Shown here in pieces: positions 22,301 through 34,200 of a stretch of 64,000 bases of DNA. The DNA lies in assembly GCA_020284085.1 (NCBI GenBank), contig JACEVL010000428.1:227501-291500 (forward strand), in the 5' to 3' direction. Source of the DNA: Aporrectodea caliginosa. Lineage: Eukaryota > Annelida > Clitellata > Crassiclitellata > Lumbricidae. Each line of letters opens with the position of its first letter. Position 1 is the stretch's first letter. The position numbers and the translations under genes are program-made. Under the pieces are notes generated by a model, which made no database searches, was not told the DNA's origin, and saw only the letters and a program-made list of their open reading frames with translations.

Positions 22301-23138
22301 GAATTTCTAAACATAGCTTGAGAATTTCATCAAATTATCTCAAGATTTCTTTTATTTAAAGAAATTATTTTATTATTTATTTACTTTTTAATTAGTTTAT
22401 TAATAACATAGATTTTCTGTATACCTTCGTTTCCTCCTCTTCCTTCATCTCTTCCTCATCGTCCGAGACCTCCTTGTCGCGCTCCTTCTCCACGAGCAGC
22501 TTGATCGGGTACTCGATGAACTGGCTGTGCTTCTTCACGACCTCTTTGATCTTCCACTCTTCCAGGTACTCCGCCTGGTCCTCCTTTATGAACAGCACCA
22601 CCCTCGTTCCTCGTCCCAGAGGCTCAGTATTGTCTGGCCTCACGGTGAAGCTTCCTCCGGCCGCAGACTCCCAAAGGAACTGCTCATCATCGTTGTGCTT
22701 GCTCGTCACGCTCACCTTGTCCGCAACCAGGTAGGCAGAGTAGAAACCCACGCCGAACTGACCAATCATAGAGATGTCCGCACCGGCCTGCAGTGCCTCC
22801 ATGAAGGCCTTCGTTCCGGACTTGGCGATCGTACCGAGGTTGTTCACCATGTCGGCCTTGGTCATGCCGATTCCGGTGTCAATGATCGTGATCGTGCGGT
22901 CGGCCTTGTTTGGAATGATCTTGATGTAGAGGTCCTTGCCGGAGTCGAGGCAGGACGGATCCGTCAGGCTCTCGTAGCGAAGCTTGTCGAGGGCATCGGA
23001 CGAGTTGGAGATCAACTCACGGAGGAAGACTTCTTTGTTCGAGTAGGTGTTGATGATGAGGCTCATCAACTGGGCGATTTCGACCTGGAAGGCAAAGGTC
23101 TCGACCTTGGCCGCTTCGGTTGTTGCATCAACCTCCAT
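19324..23138 (-). CDS. Cytosolic HSP90, 3'-truncated (4 coding exons, 554 codons, no C-terminal domain)
   Basis: Coding exons: 22,425-23,138; 21,869-22,102; 20,093-20,449; 19,324-19,680, all joined in phase 0. The ATG at 23,138 lies 8 nt after an acceptor, so there is a 5' UTR intron, as in many animal HSP90 genes. Seen: GHKL ATPase motifs [30 protein letters not shown] and [15 protein letters not shown]; the acidic/lysine linker spanning exons 1-2; the middle domain with [14 protein letters not shown], which holds the catalytic arginine. Reading stops after residue 554 ([11 protein letters not shown]); the usual continuation KFENLC, the dimerisation domain (about 170 residues) and the terminal MEEVD that binds TPR co-chaperones are not found between here and FBXL6 or within it. 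Reading into the following sequence adds one residue and a stop. A product could bind ATP and clients but not dimerise normally. Probably a decayed or chimeric paralogue, although all four exons are intact. Confidence 0.85.
20594..21359 (-). mobile_element. Internally deleted hAT transposon with transposase C-terminus
   Basis: It begins cagtggttcttaacc and ends ...ggtcgaacactg, imperfect inverted termini of hAT type. The flanks gcttagag (20,586-20,593) and gcttaaag (21,360-21,367) are an 8-bp duplication with one mismatch. The minus-strand frame 20,806-21,195 encodes [20 protein letters not shown] and [19 protein letters not shown], the hAT dimerisation region of ZBED5/FAM200-like transposases. 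It sits in HSP90 intron 2 in the same orientation. Confidence 0.8.
21570..21740 (-). repeat. LINE 3' end, inverted
   Basis: tagatagcgccccttcaaaa and ctactcagaggcgctcctga are the complement of the LINE tail. It lies in HSP90 intron 2. Confidence 0.6.
22103..22424 (-). repeat. HSP90 intron 1 (first copy of the duplicated intron)
   Basis: A normal intron, GTATAC...TTTCATAG, whose body is repeated after exon 4 (18,966-19,323). Confidence 0.9.
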
Positions 23139-23391
23139 TTTGGATCTGAACACACAACAAAACACTCAATTTAATCAAAACTAATGAATAATTTTGCAAA
23201 TGGCAATAAAATCACGTTACTCGAAATCTTCGCAGATTAAATGCCTCACATAATATATATATATATTCGTTTATTGAGAAAAACAATCTGACAAAAATGC
23301 AGAAATGCTAACATGAGTGATAATGGATATAATTATAATTAAAGTTGAATAGAAACTTTTAGAATAAACTAGTAAATATTTGTATATAATG

Positions 23392-24206
23392 CAGTGGCGT
23401 CGCCAGCGCCTCAAGGTTGGGGGGGCAAGGCATAGGAGGACAGGGAAATGAGCGTCCGAAGGACGATCGCTGAGGCGCGAAGCGCCGAGCAGGGGAGGGG
23501 TTTGGGGAGGGGGATGTGCCCCTCCCCACTTTAAATTTTTTGAATTTTCATACTGTAATGGTAGCATTTTAGGCTGTCATAGGAACAAAATTGTTCTATT
23601 ATTTCAGCGCTGATGGGAGAGCCAACTGTGACTCGTAGCTAAATGTTAAATGTTCGCGTTTTCATATAGTGACCGTATGGTCCGTATACGGCCTCGACCC
23701 TGCTCATTTTTCAATGAATTGATATTTATTGATTGGGTTACATCCTTCATCACTGTTCGCCCCTTCGAATGGACGCCACACCATTTAAGGTCCCCGTGCA
23801 AGGACCGAGGTTTAAGATGTAGTTTGAACCGTATTTGAGTTTGACTCACATAATATTAGCAATCCCGACATTTATTGAAATTCAACTACCGAATCTGGAA
23901 GCATTGCTGCATGGTGCAGTTTTACTGGTGAACAATCGACAATATAGAAACAGAACGCCGACTGCTTTAAACGACTGTACTCGGGGTTACAGTGGGTGGG
24001 AATGCGCGGGAACGGCCTCCCACTGCTCTCGAGAATTGGCGGGCGAGGGAGTATTAATTCATAGATATTTTTATTCCCTTGTCTTAAAACCAAGATAGTG
24101 TGAATCAGTTTGCTATGTTTTGTCTCTGTATATATGTATCTATTTCACAACAAGTATTATACCCACACACGCCACATACATATACATACGTACATACATA
24201 CACACA

Positions 24207-24251
<45 letters not shown>

Positions 24252-24690
24252 ATTTTGCGTGCACCCGTTGAGCGAGAATGATCTGGCTGCATCCCTGCAG
24301 ATGTCCCTCAAAGAGGCAGGCATACTAATAATTTCCACATGTTGTCTTGGACATCCTGTTGGAATGCGGCTGTGTGACTGGTGTACATAGGTCACCCCAT
24401 CATGACTCATCACTGCGAATAGGAGAGATAGACAACATTGGACTTTTCCCTATTCTTCTGTATATTTTGTGTAAAGCACAATCCGTCACCTGTTGATTAG
24501 TGATTAGTCTTTGAAACGAAAACAAACTTTGGAAGAGGAGAAGAGGATCTTCAATGTAAAATGTCAAAACACACACCACATAGGGTACCCCCCCTAAAAA
24601 AACTCATCGGATTTGCACGAATCCCAGGACCCAGCCTGACCAGGGTTGGGGGGCAGCTGCCCCCTTGCCCCCCGTGGCGACGCTAATGAT
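23392..24690. mobile_element. Probable DNA transposon, about 1.3 kb, non-autonomous
   Basis: Left end gcagtggcgtcgcc and right end whose complement reads tcattagcgtcgcc match at 10 of 14 positions. Both are followed inward by G/C-rich words containing gggggcaag. The word tataatg flanks both sides. No transposase is visible inside; the interior carries a (CA)n tract. Confidence 0.55.
24180..24250 (+). repeat. (CA)n microsatellite
   Basis: About 30 CA units with a few CATA interruptions, inside the element at 23,392-24,690. Confidence 0.95.
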
Positions 24691-25089
24691 ATAATGATCT
24701 GGGAATAAATTGAGAGTTGTCCTTGGGTGGGAGAGTATGCTTGTGTGCTCTAGGTAGTAATTGGTGAGAGGAGAGGGGTCATAGTGGAGGTAGGAGTTGG
24801 TGAAGTACATGCTTGGGGTTGTACTAAAACAACCATTTAATGCCATAACCAGAAGTCATCAGTGACAGCGCCTCTGAATCTCTGATTGGCACTATATAAA
24901 TGTCCAGGTACAATTACAATTACATCAGATTCATAGTCTACGGCACAGAGGTCGTTTATGTGGATTTTCACCTTGAAATAGACTCACAGAAATGGCTAAT
25001 TTAATTACGCCATTTAATTTTCATAAGTTATGACAAACCCATAGCAAAAAATCTGCTTCTAACAACAATGGCTTTCGGTGCACATATCT

Positions 25090-25222
25090 GGGCAAGCTTA
25101 TAGTATCGCGAGGCTGAAGGATATAGTGCGTAAGTTTACTGGCGTCGTGAGTGATGGTTAGGGTCAGGGTTAGTGTCATTACAAAAGCTGGTACCGTCCG
25201 GCGTAAGCGCAGCATGCCAAAA
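25090..25222 (+). repeat. Telomere-like dispersed repeat, copy 2
   Basis: gaaggatatagtgcgtaagt, ctggcgtcgtgagtg, gttagggtcagggttagtg and gcgcagcatgcc follow the same order as 18,781-18,965. Confidence 0.75.
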
Positions 25223-25914
25223 GATACTGTATAATCGTTCAGCCCACGATACTATAAGTTTGCTTACGCTAATCAGAGTCCTCGGAATCGCAATGGCGCT
25301 ACAGAAGTTCTAGGTTTAGATTTGATTATAAGCGTTTCGAACATCTGACTCCCGGCACAAACAAACGTCTTACGGTGTGGTCAACAGAAATGCCCTAACC
25401 GTTCAGAAAAGTTGCGACATTTCACTTATATTTAAATTGCGTAACAATTAATCAGACAACTTACTATTTTAACTAAAATCCTCCCGACTTATACTTGGCG
25501 GTTATGGGTTCATAATCGCGACGCTCGGTTTAAACTCGGAGACGTCATGTCTAAAGATTACATTGCTATGCGCCATCTGGTGATTGCCATACGATGAAAA
25601 TATGCCTGTTGTTTTCAAAAAATCGTGGATACAATCACGCTCGAATGTGTACTTGGGCTTAACGACACTTTTTCATATCGAAGATGATTAGTGTCGGAGG
25701 GAGAGTACAACCTCGTACTCCACGTTTATATTGCGACCGAGCCACACGCAGTAAAGATCCGAGAAATCACGCTCGACGTGACTGTATCATTATACGCAGG
25801 ACTCGAATCACGCCCGCTTCGCAAATGGTCAATGCATGTCACGTGATTTTGTGGACGTGAAAAGAGTCAACCGATAAACACTCCCGAATGCGGTGGAAGA
25901 TTGTTGACCATGTT

Positions 25915-26030
25915 ATCTAACGACGACACAAACCCTAACCCTAACCAACCCTCACGGCGCCTAACCTGACCCTAACGACGCCGAACCTGACCCTAAACGT
26001 CGTAAACGAACCTCAAGATGTCCGCCATTT
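25915..26030 (-). repeat. Telomere-like dispersed repeat, copy 3, inverted
   Basis: aaccctaaccctaaccaacc, then ctcacggcgcctaacctgac and ccctaacgacgcc. The complement matches the ggttagggt...gtgtcgtc part of copy 1. Confidence 0.65.
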
Positions 26031-26324
26031 GAAAACACAAGGAAGTTCACGTGACATGCTTTTGCCAAAAGCGTGAATGTAGTTGTTTGGATTCCGCTCA
26101 CATCCGGAGCGTGAACGGATCCACTGTATACGTATTCCAAAATAGAATTAATGTAACCCCAAAATTTAACTTCAAAATATTTCAAGACCCATTGCTTTAT
26201 CAGAAAGGGCCAAGGGTTTTGAGGGTGGGGCCAACGACGATGCCAAAAACTTAACAATAATAAAGTGCTCTATCTCGCCTAAAATATAGACAGTAATTTT
26301 TTAGAATTGAATATGGGGTAAGTC

Positions 26325-26420
26325 TATATGCGACCCTGTTAGCGGAACGGTTCGTTCCTTTGGATTTCCCTTTTGTCACCGTTTCTACATTATATTTAAT
26401 TTGTGTTCTTGTTCAAAGAT
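26325..26420 (+). repeat. Dispersed repeat, gcggaacg..tcgttcctttgg family
   Basis: ctgttagcggaacggttcgt, then cctttggatttcccttttgt. A related copy with a (GAATT)n tail lies at 58,975-59,117. Probably a 5'-truncated LINE 3' end. Confidence 0.55.
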
Positions 26421-27164
26421 TGGTGAACAATTCAGTACAATTATTTAGAGTTGATTTTATTCCATTATTTTATTACTGTTAGTCATCAACAGTTCTACAC
26501 TATGTTGTTGTCACGGTTTTCTTGATGCAGTCAATAATCGGTTGACGAATGTTTTGTGAATTTGTAATGTAATGTAGCCTAATGTAAAGTAAATCTACGA
26601 AATATCTCGGCGCCCTCTAGGCTAAAATCCACGCCAGGAAAACCAGCTTAAGCACCGGCGATATAGAAAATCGTGTAGGCCTACATTTGGATTGAGAAAT
26701 GTGCAGTTTATGATTGCGGTCTTTGATCTTAACTAAAATTCCCATGCTTTGCTAATCAAGTCTACCGTTCATTCCTCAACGTTTAGAAACCAGTAGTTCC
26801 GTTGTACAGCAGAATAGTGAACTTAAATTTCAAAGCATAGGCCTAACAAGGTCTCCTGCTTGGTAACAGACTCCATCATTGCCGTGTTCGGGTGACGCCA
26901 GTCCCAAGCTTGGATAAAGGAGGAGGGTGACGTCAACGTCGATGGAAAAACCATAAGATGTCGCTAAACACTGGAATCTACCATTACTGCTAGGTAACAG
27001 AGCAATGCATCACGTACAACCTCCACAGAGTCGTTAAATGTAAATGTACATTTTTCTATAGATCCCACATAAAGGTCTCCGTGACCCTGATCATTTTTCA
27101 ATGATTTCACTGTTACCACTGATACATGGAGTCTCATCAGCAAGCTCGAATGTAATGTAATGTA

Positions 27165-27370
27165 ACTGAACATTTATATAGCACTCCTTCAAGATATCTA
27201 CTCAGAGGCGCTCTCTGCGCTAGCCTATATGATGTTAAATGTCATTACGAACCAATATACTACATCAGTTAGCAAAACAATGCACATTAAGCGTGCCCAC
27301 GCACACACGTGGAACCAACCAACGGATTCCCTTTGACAGCTGAAGATGGCATGGTTGTTCAGAGTCTCTC
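27165..27370 (-). repeat. LINE 3' end, inverted; same subfamily as 42,130 and 51,290
   Basis: It shares tactcagaggcgctctctgc, gctagcctat, ccaacggattccc and cacacacgtggaacc with 51,290-51,500, and in complement with 42,130-42,356. Confidence 0.7.
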
Positions 27371-27879
27371 GGCCAAGTCTGTAACCGTTAGATAACTGGT
27401 AAAGCTCGCGCCCTTACGGCATGGCTGTGTTACGGCGCCATATAAATTGTCACTAAATATTATTATTATTATTAAAAAAGATAGGCCTACTTAAGACCAC
27501 TATATCGCAAACACATCCTTTACATAATTAGAATTGAATGATAAAATTAAAATAAACCGAGTCAATTGTTTAGCGTTTAATCACAGCGCAGTCGGTGACA
27601 GATGAGAACAAAAGCGTCAATCGCAACACGGTGTCATTTAAGCGTCGCGTCATGACACAGCGTCGCGTCATCGTCATGACACGAAACCGTCGACACAGCC
27701 GGAGGTCAAAGTTCGTGACGGCCAACAGACTAAAACCAACAGAGTCCAACATCTGTGCAACAGTACAATTTATATGGCGCCACACGCAATGAAACTAATC
27801 CGTGGCGCCATCTACAGGTCGCTTCTACACACGTCGCAATAAAAAAGTGCCTTGGGATGCATCCAGCCTCAAAGTGCCT

Positions 27880-28225
27880 AACAACCTCAGTGCCATATAA
27901 TATCGTCTCGGAGCCAAACGTGCTAAAGGTTACCAAAGGTGTCTCAGGATACAAAAGGTGCCCCACGACACCAGTGATACTAAGTACACCAGTGGTACTA
28001 ATAATGTAATAATGCCAAAGTAACAATGGAATTAAAGGAATACCAATGGTGCCCCAGCATGCCAAAGGAGACCCAAGATACCTGTGGTGCTCAAGGTTCC
28101 TAACAGTGCCAAAGAATAACAAAAAGTCAAATGATATCACTGGTGTCGAAGGGTACCAGTGGTGTAGAAGTATACCACTGGTACCAAACTATACCAGTGG
28201 TACAAAAGTATACCCCTGTGAATAC
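27880..28225 (+). repeat. Degenerate tandem repeat around accagtggtac
   Basis: Repeated words ccaaaggtg, accagtggtac and accactggtacc occur every 15-30 bp. Several are palindromic. No coding sense. Confidence 0.6.
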
Positions 28226-31200
28226 TACCAAAGGATATCATGTGTGCTTGTTCAGATACCAAAGAACACCCAAATCCAAAAATAAAGCATGACGGGTTTG
28301 ATCCAAGCTCAATTCTCCCCACATCAAACACACCTGTTCAAATCCGCACAAAACTTTCTGGGGTTAAGAAGAAACCAAGCCAAGGGATCAACAGTTATCA
28401 AGGGTACCGTAATGAAACATGAAACTGGTGCCACTGTTTCGGGAACTTCTGACAAAAACATACAAGTAATCACTACGCAGCGAACAAAAAGTGCAAGTTC
28501 ACGAACCAAGAACAGAAAACGGCCATCAATTAATAACGAATTAACACAATCGCTAGAAATTTCCGCTTAAAATTTAGCCTCTACAGATTAAGGAATTAAT
28601 ACCAAGGATTCGAATTCTGTATCAACGGAAAAAAATTGATATGATGGATTAAAATTTTGTCTCAATGGATTAACTAAGTAACACCAAGGATTACAATTGA
28701 GCATCAAATTTGAAAACACTGTTGACTGAAACATATTGTAAGCACAAACACCAGCTTCAAACAACAAACGAAGAATACCATAATCCTCTGAGCAGCTCAT
28801 TCAATTTTTTCCCGCTGTAAGCAATCGAATAAACATCACGGAACGAAAACTGTCTTGGCAAAAGAATGTAATATGTAATCATAGGCCTTATGGTAATGTA
28901 ATCGCAGGGCAGTGTAATAGCATATGTCGTCAAACTGTTACGGTCAGCAGTGCCTTGGGTGAAACGATGGTTGAAAAATGCATCCTAGGTATTATTATAT
29001 ATTATTATTGTTACTCACTTTTTAAGCGCCACATTATCTGATGACCGAGACATGACGACTAGGACGCAGACCAACACATACACCCAGACATAGACAGAGG
29101 CACACAGCCTGTCTATGTAGGTGTGTGTGTGTGGTGGTCTGTCTCTGACATAGAGCAACACAGAGAATGGAACTAACACCAGCAGACAAATAAACAGAGA
29201 CCCACAGATGAGAATAGATACGCATATGCCCTATGGCCAACAAACAGACTAACAGACATAGGCACAAGACCTCTCAGGGATACAAGGACAGATACAAACA
29301 GAGACAGAGAGAAGCAGACGACCCCAAAAAATACAGACGAGATGGAGTTGAGCACCGCTTGGAAATGCGGACTACACAGTGACTGCAAAACTACGTGACC
29401 ACTTGCGAAATCAACAGAGTTTGCATAAGAAGAAAAACGGAAAACTAAACAACGTCAGCAGTTGTAGAAGATGCCCAGCAATTGTACAAGGCTTCTTCGT
29501 CTGTAAAAAAATCATTGTACACCTGTATGCACAAGCAGCAGCAGCCTATGTGTACAGTCAAGTGCATACAACCAGCAGTTTGTACATTGATATGTACACC
29601 CTGACAGCTGCACAGCTGTGCTCCCACTCAAACATTTAAGTACCACCTTTACAGGCATCTCAGGTGTTTGACAAAAAAGCTGGTAACAGCGGTGTGCATG
29701 CAAATGGTAACACCGCCTCGATGTTCCATTCCATCGTAAACGGTAATACCACCTGGACAAACTGATCAGCCTCGACTCCCAGAGATTGGGTAGAGTCTTC
29801 GAAGAGCAATAGCAGTGAACTTTCAATCAAAAATATAAGCGTGGTGGAGCCACAAATTTCAATTTGTGACGAACTTTGCTGAAGCTACATATCTGAAAAC
29901 TACACTGAAACCTTAGTAGCAGATGTAAATATGGTCATAGCAGGGCTGCACGTATAGCATGGCTTACATTTGAGTGACACTTTGATTATAGTTGCGATAT
30001 GGTGAAACCGAGGTTCTGGATATTAGGATTTAGTCACAGCATAGCTCTGGTTAACATGGGGCTTTGAGTAACATTCAAAGCAGTTGGGATGTGGATTCAT
30101 TTATAGCAAGGATGGGTTGGACCATTCCATTTTCTATGGCATAGACAAAGATGTAGGGTTTCTCAGCTGAGCAAATATGCACGATGCAAATTTGAGAGAA
30201 CTGTTAATGATAAACTTTGACCTCTCAGACTAACAAGGTTTCAATTACAATAATCAGAAATCGCTAATCAACGAATGCAGATTCAGTTCCAATTAATTTA
30301 AGACGTTGACTGTCTCGACACAGACAAGTAGACCGTATGAAAACACGCTTCAGATTAAATTACTCAAAGAAAAAACGCCGATAACGAAGACCGTAATCAA
30401 AACCCAAAACTACAAAAACAGAAATGCGGTTAATCTGAATTTATTCAGAAAAAAATGACTGCTCAAAGATCAATTGTACAAACGCTGCTCCTATGAGCTG
30501 TAGCTTCTAAAATCAAGTCTAACCAACAAACATGGCGGAAAACACTGTATCTTCACATAAAGTAAACAGCAACAGGACATTCACAGCGACGACTTGTAAG
30601 TGCCATCCAAAAGCACCGCGACTCCAAATTGGCACAAAACACTCGTTCTGTGTCACGGACACAGTTGGGGGAAATTACCGGGATTCGCCCCAATCAGAAG
30701 TCTGTGGATCCGCCCCATATCTGACAACAGATGCAAGCCTACTGAAAGGGAATACCAAAAATTAAGCCAGGAAAAGCCTGCAATGCCAGGACCTGTAAGT
30801 ATTCGTGCAGAAATTTCCCACGCACACTCACACAGACGCGTGCAAACGTCTGCGCGTACAAACTCCTGACGATGCACACAAAACCTAAACCTCGAGGCCA
30901 AGAACACGTAAAACCAACATAATTTACAGATGTTAGGCACTTTTTCCAATCACAAATTGCACAACTTAGTCCATGATGTGAACCTCCCAAGAAAGTCGAC
31001 CCGACTACGAAACTACGACTCCGCGCGACGACAAGAGGCCGGTCGGTGACTTGCGACGCCTCACCAAGCACACAGTCACGCTCGACGGAGCACGGCAGCG
31101 AAAGTCGCCTCCCACGTCCGTTTCAACTGTTCGCGTAAATCTCGAAATTCGTCGTTTGCAAGCCGAACCTGTCTAAACGCTTCCTTTCCAACTTTCCGCA

Positions 31201-31291
31201 AAATAAAAACTGTGTTTTTGTACACAGGCCGAGTGAAAGAGAGAGAGAGAGATACAGAAGAAGAGACAGAACAAGACTCGGGGAAGATGCT

Positions 31292-34200
31292 CTAAAGTTC
31301 GTTGTCTTCCAGGAATTTGTATTCGAACTTGAAGCCCTCCTTCTTGCGCTGCGCCCACTTTTCGTAGTCAAAGTAAATGTATGTGCCCTGAAAATAAAAC
31401 ACAAACACTCATAATCATTAGCTTTAAATTTCTCAAGCACTACTTGAGAGCCAGCAAATGGCAGCAACTAATGCACAAGCACTTTGTCCAGAGATGCCAA
31501 CTGAAGAAGCAAGTCCAAAGAGACCCGAGAGAGAAGGCAGAGGAGCTGGTAACTCGTCAAAACCAAGGCAAGACTGTCTCGTCTATTCTAACCTGACCTT
31601 TAATTTATGCACTGAAGCCACACCTCAGGAAAAGTAAACATAAATATCTTCGTTTATTAATTCAAACTGACACACCGCAGTATGATTACAATTCATAGCA
31701 TGAACGGATGATCACAAGAACCGCACTTTATCGGTGGTAAGTCCCTCGACCTAGAATGGCCTCCCTCTGGAGCTTCACCTCTTTCCTAGGACCTTCTCTC
31801 CTATGTTCTTTTCTCACCTTAAAACTGTCCTTTTGGCCTTACTGGAGTTGGGAGCGCCTCCGAGTAGTTTTTAAGGGGCGCTACATATATGCTCAATATG
31901 AATGAATGAATGAACTAGATTGCACCATGCTCCAGGGGTTCATGGTAGAGATCTTGAAAGGGTGCTATATAAATTCCAATAGATTGATTGATTGACAGTT
32001 GGAAAGCATTGCCTCTGAGCCACAACAAACAGCACTTAATTGAGCGACCAATCAGTGGCCGTTACCTGTTCGTATTCGTCTGTTATAGTCTTTGGTTCTT
32101 CGTGCCGTTGAAACCACATCATGTACTTGGTGTGGAAACGCCACGACTTCTGCTTCAATGCCTTTGCCGCTAAATACTGAGCCTTCGTTCCCTGTAACCA
32201 CAGAATAGTATTGTACCCAGTGCATAATACTGTACTCAACGCATAGTATTGTAACCAATGCATAGTATTATACCCAATGCAGTCTTTCAAACCAATGCAT
32301 AGTATTGTACGCTATGTATGCACATGTATATCTGTCGGTGTGTGCGTATGTATGTATCTCTGAAATTATATAGCGCCTTCACAACTAGTAATTGCAGTTA
32401 ACTGGACCCATAAACCATCATTATTATGATTATGATTATTTTTATTACTATTATTTCTTTTTTTACTTGAAGCACATATGATCCTTCAGGATTTCACAAA
32501 TTAGGGATAGCATTTTCCTTGGATGCTTAGTTTTCGTTGATGTCGTGCTTAGTGACAGAAATGCTGCAAAAAGCGACAGCATTGAAGCAATGGATGGTAC
32601 AGATACGTGTTGGCACAGAAATGTAGTTTCCCTGTTGTCTCCAGTTATCTGGGCAAGGCGATGACCAAGGCTGTTACAGAAAGCCACGATCTCTTGATTC
32701 ATTGGGGCGAGAGTTTCGAAGGCCCAATATTATTATTATTAGTAGTAGTAGCATCAAATCCATGTCAGAGGCAAATTAATTACTGAACGCCTGCCATGAC
32801 ACATTCCTACCAACAGAGAAGTAGGAGATCGGCAAATCAGAAAAGCTCACCTCCATGTAGTAGAAAATGAAGAAGAGCGAATCTGGATCGAGTTTGCTGA
32901 AGAAGTCTGGTAGCTGCATAATCGGGGGCATGTACTGCGGGTAGTAGGAGGGCGTCGGGCAGGGATTGTTCGGAAGGTACAGCCTGCAAACAGAACCATC
33001 CCTACAGAACACCGTTCTCCGTTCTTTAATAAGATAGACTGGCTAATTTAGATTATTGCGACTACTATGATGTGTGTACACCAAAATGCGGTTAGCAATT
33101 GGTTATTAAAGGATATTCTTACTTACTTACTCGTCTAATCCAATGACCGTGAATTAATTCATTCATTCCGAGCATTTATATAGCACCCCTTCAAGGAACC
33201 TACTCAGAGGCGCTCCCAGCCCAGCCACGGCTAAACAGAGAAGACTTGAGAAGGTGGCAGTAAGCAGGCAAATTGCTGCGAGGCATGTATATTATCCTTG
33301 GTATGTTCAACAATGAGTCTTGTCATTACTGCCCAAGTACCAATATTGCACAGCACTGTGCTTTCTGTGTTAAACGTCGTGAGGCAATCTGAAGCACCTA
33401 CACACTGCACCAAACGCACATATTGTACAGAGGATCGAATTACACGAAAGGACCATAATATTTTATCACTCTAAGAACCACACTATACTCAGTCATTATA
33501 CTTAAATAGCTTTGTGGGACACGGTAGCCAATTGGTTAGAAGACTCGACTAGTAACAGAGAATAAGAGTTTGAGTCTCCTCCCCTGAGATGGTTGCAGTA
33601 TAGGACCTTGAGCAAGTACTTCACTCACAATTGCTCGGCGCCATCGATTGATGCTCGATCATCATATTATAGTGGCACTTCATCAAAATGCATAATAATA
33701 CTACAACTACTACTACTAATAATAATAATAATGGTAATAATAAAAATGGCAGTGATAATAATAATAATAATAATAATAATAGTGATAATAGTACTGGTGA
33801 TAATAATAATAATAATGGTGGTAGGAATAAGAACACAAATAAAAATAATAACAATAACAACTGGAGATAATAATAATAATAACAACAATAATAATAATAA
33901 ATGCAACATAACATTAACAATAATATTAATAAATGCAACATAACATTAACAATAATATTAATAAAAATACTAAAACTAATCATAATAATAACCAGCCCTG
34001 AGGAGCAATAGAATCCAGACTCAACTCCAAGTACCTAACGCTTTCCGAGTCCGTATGGAGAGGTACATGAAGCGATGCGGTGTCAAGCATACGCAGCTGA
34101 AGCGCCTGTTCTTCTGTCATGAGCTGTGGACCAAGCGGAGAAACACCAAGGATCGGCTTTATGAACGTCGAAGTCAACGCTGGTTGATTCGGAGGCTGCT

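Larger units (their letters stand above)
23146..31291. other. Intergenic region between HSP90 5' end and CNOT3 3' end
   Basis: No conserved gene is recognised. It should contain the HSP90 promoter and non-coding first exon, whose position I cannot fix, and the CNOT3 3' UTR (a minus-strand AATAAA near 30,433 is one weak candidate poly(A) signal). A plus-strand frame at 28,289-28,570 (93 codons, basic, Ser/Thr-rich) and short frames at 29,379 and 30,532 match nothing I know and are probably chance. Confidence 0.6.

Noticed and set aside
22527..23174. 215-codon plus-strand frame opposite HSP90 exon 1
   Set aside because: Antisense shadow of the conserved GHKL domain caused by codon bias.
23146..23250. 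Heat-shock elements upstream of HSP90 (for example cgaaatcttcgcaga)
   Set aside because: Spacing does not fit the nGAAnnTTCn pattern and the true first exon is unknown.
28289..28570. 93-codon plus-strand frame
   Set aside because: No recognised domain, no conserved motif, overlaps a degenerate repeat region; probably chance.
33621..33983. Ile/Leu-rich and Asn-rich open frames (also 11,242-11,577, 51,487-52,044)
   Set aside because: Translations of AT-rich tri- or pentanucleotide repeats.
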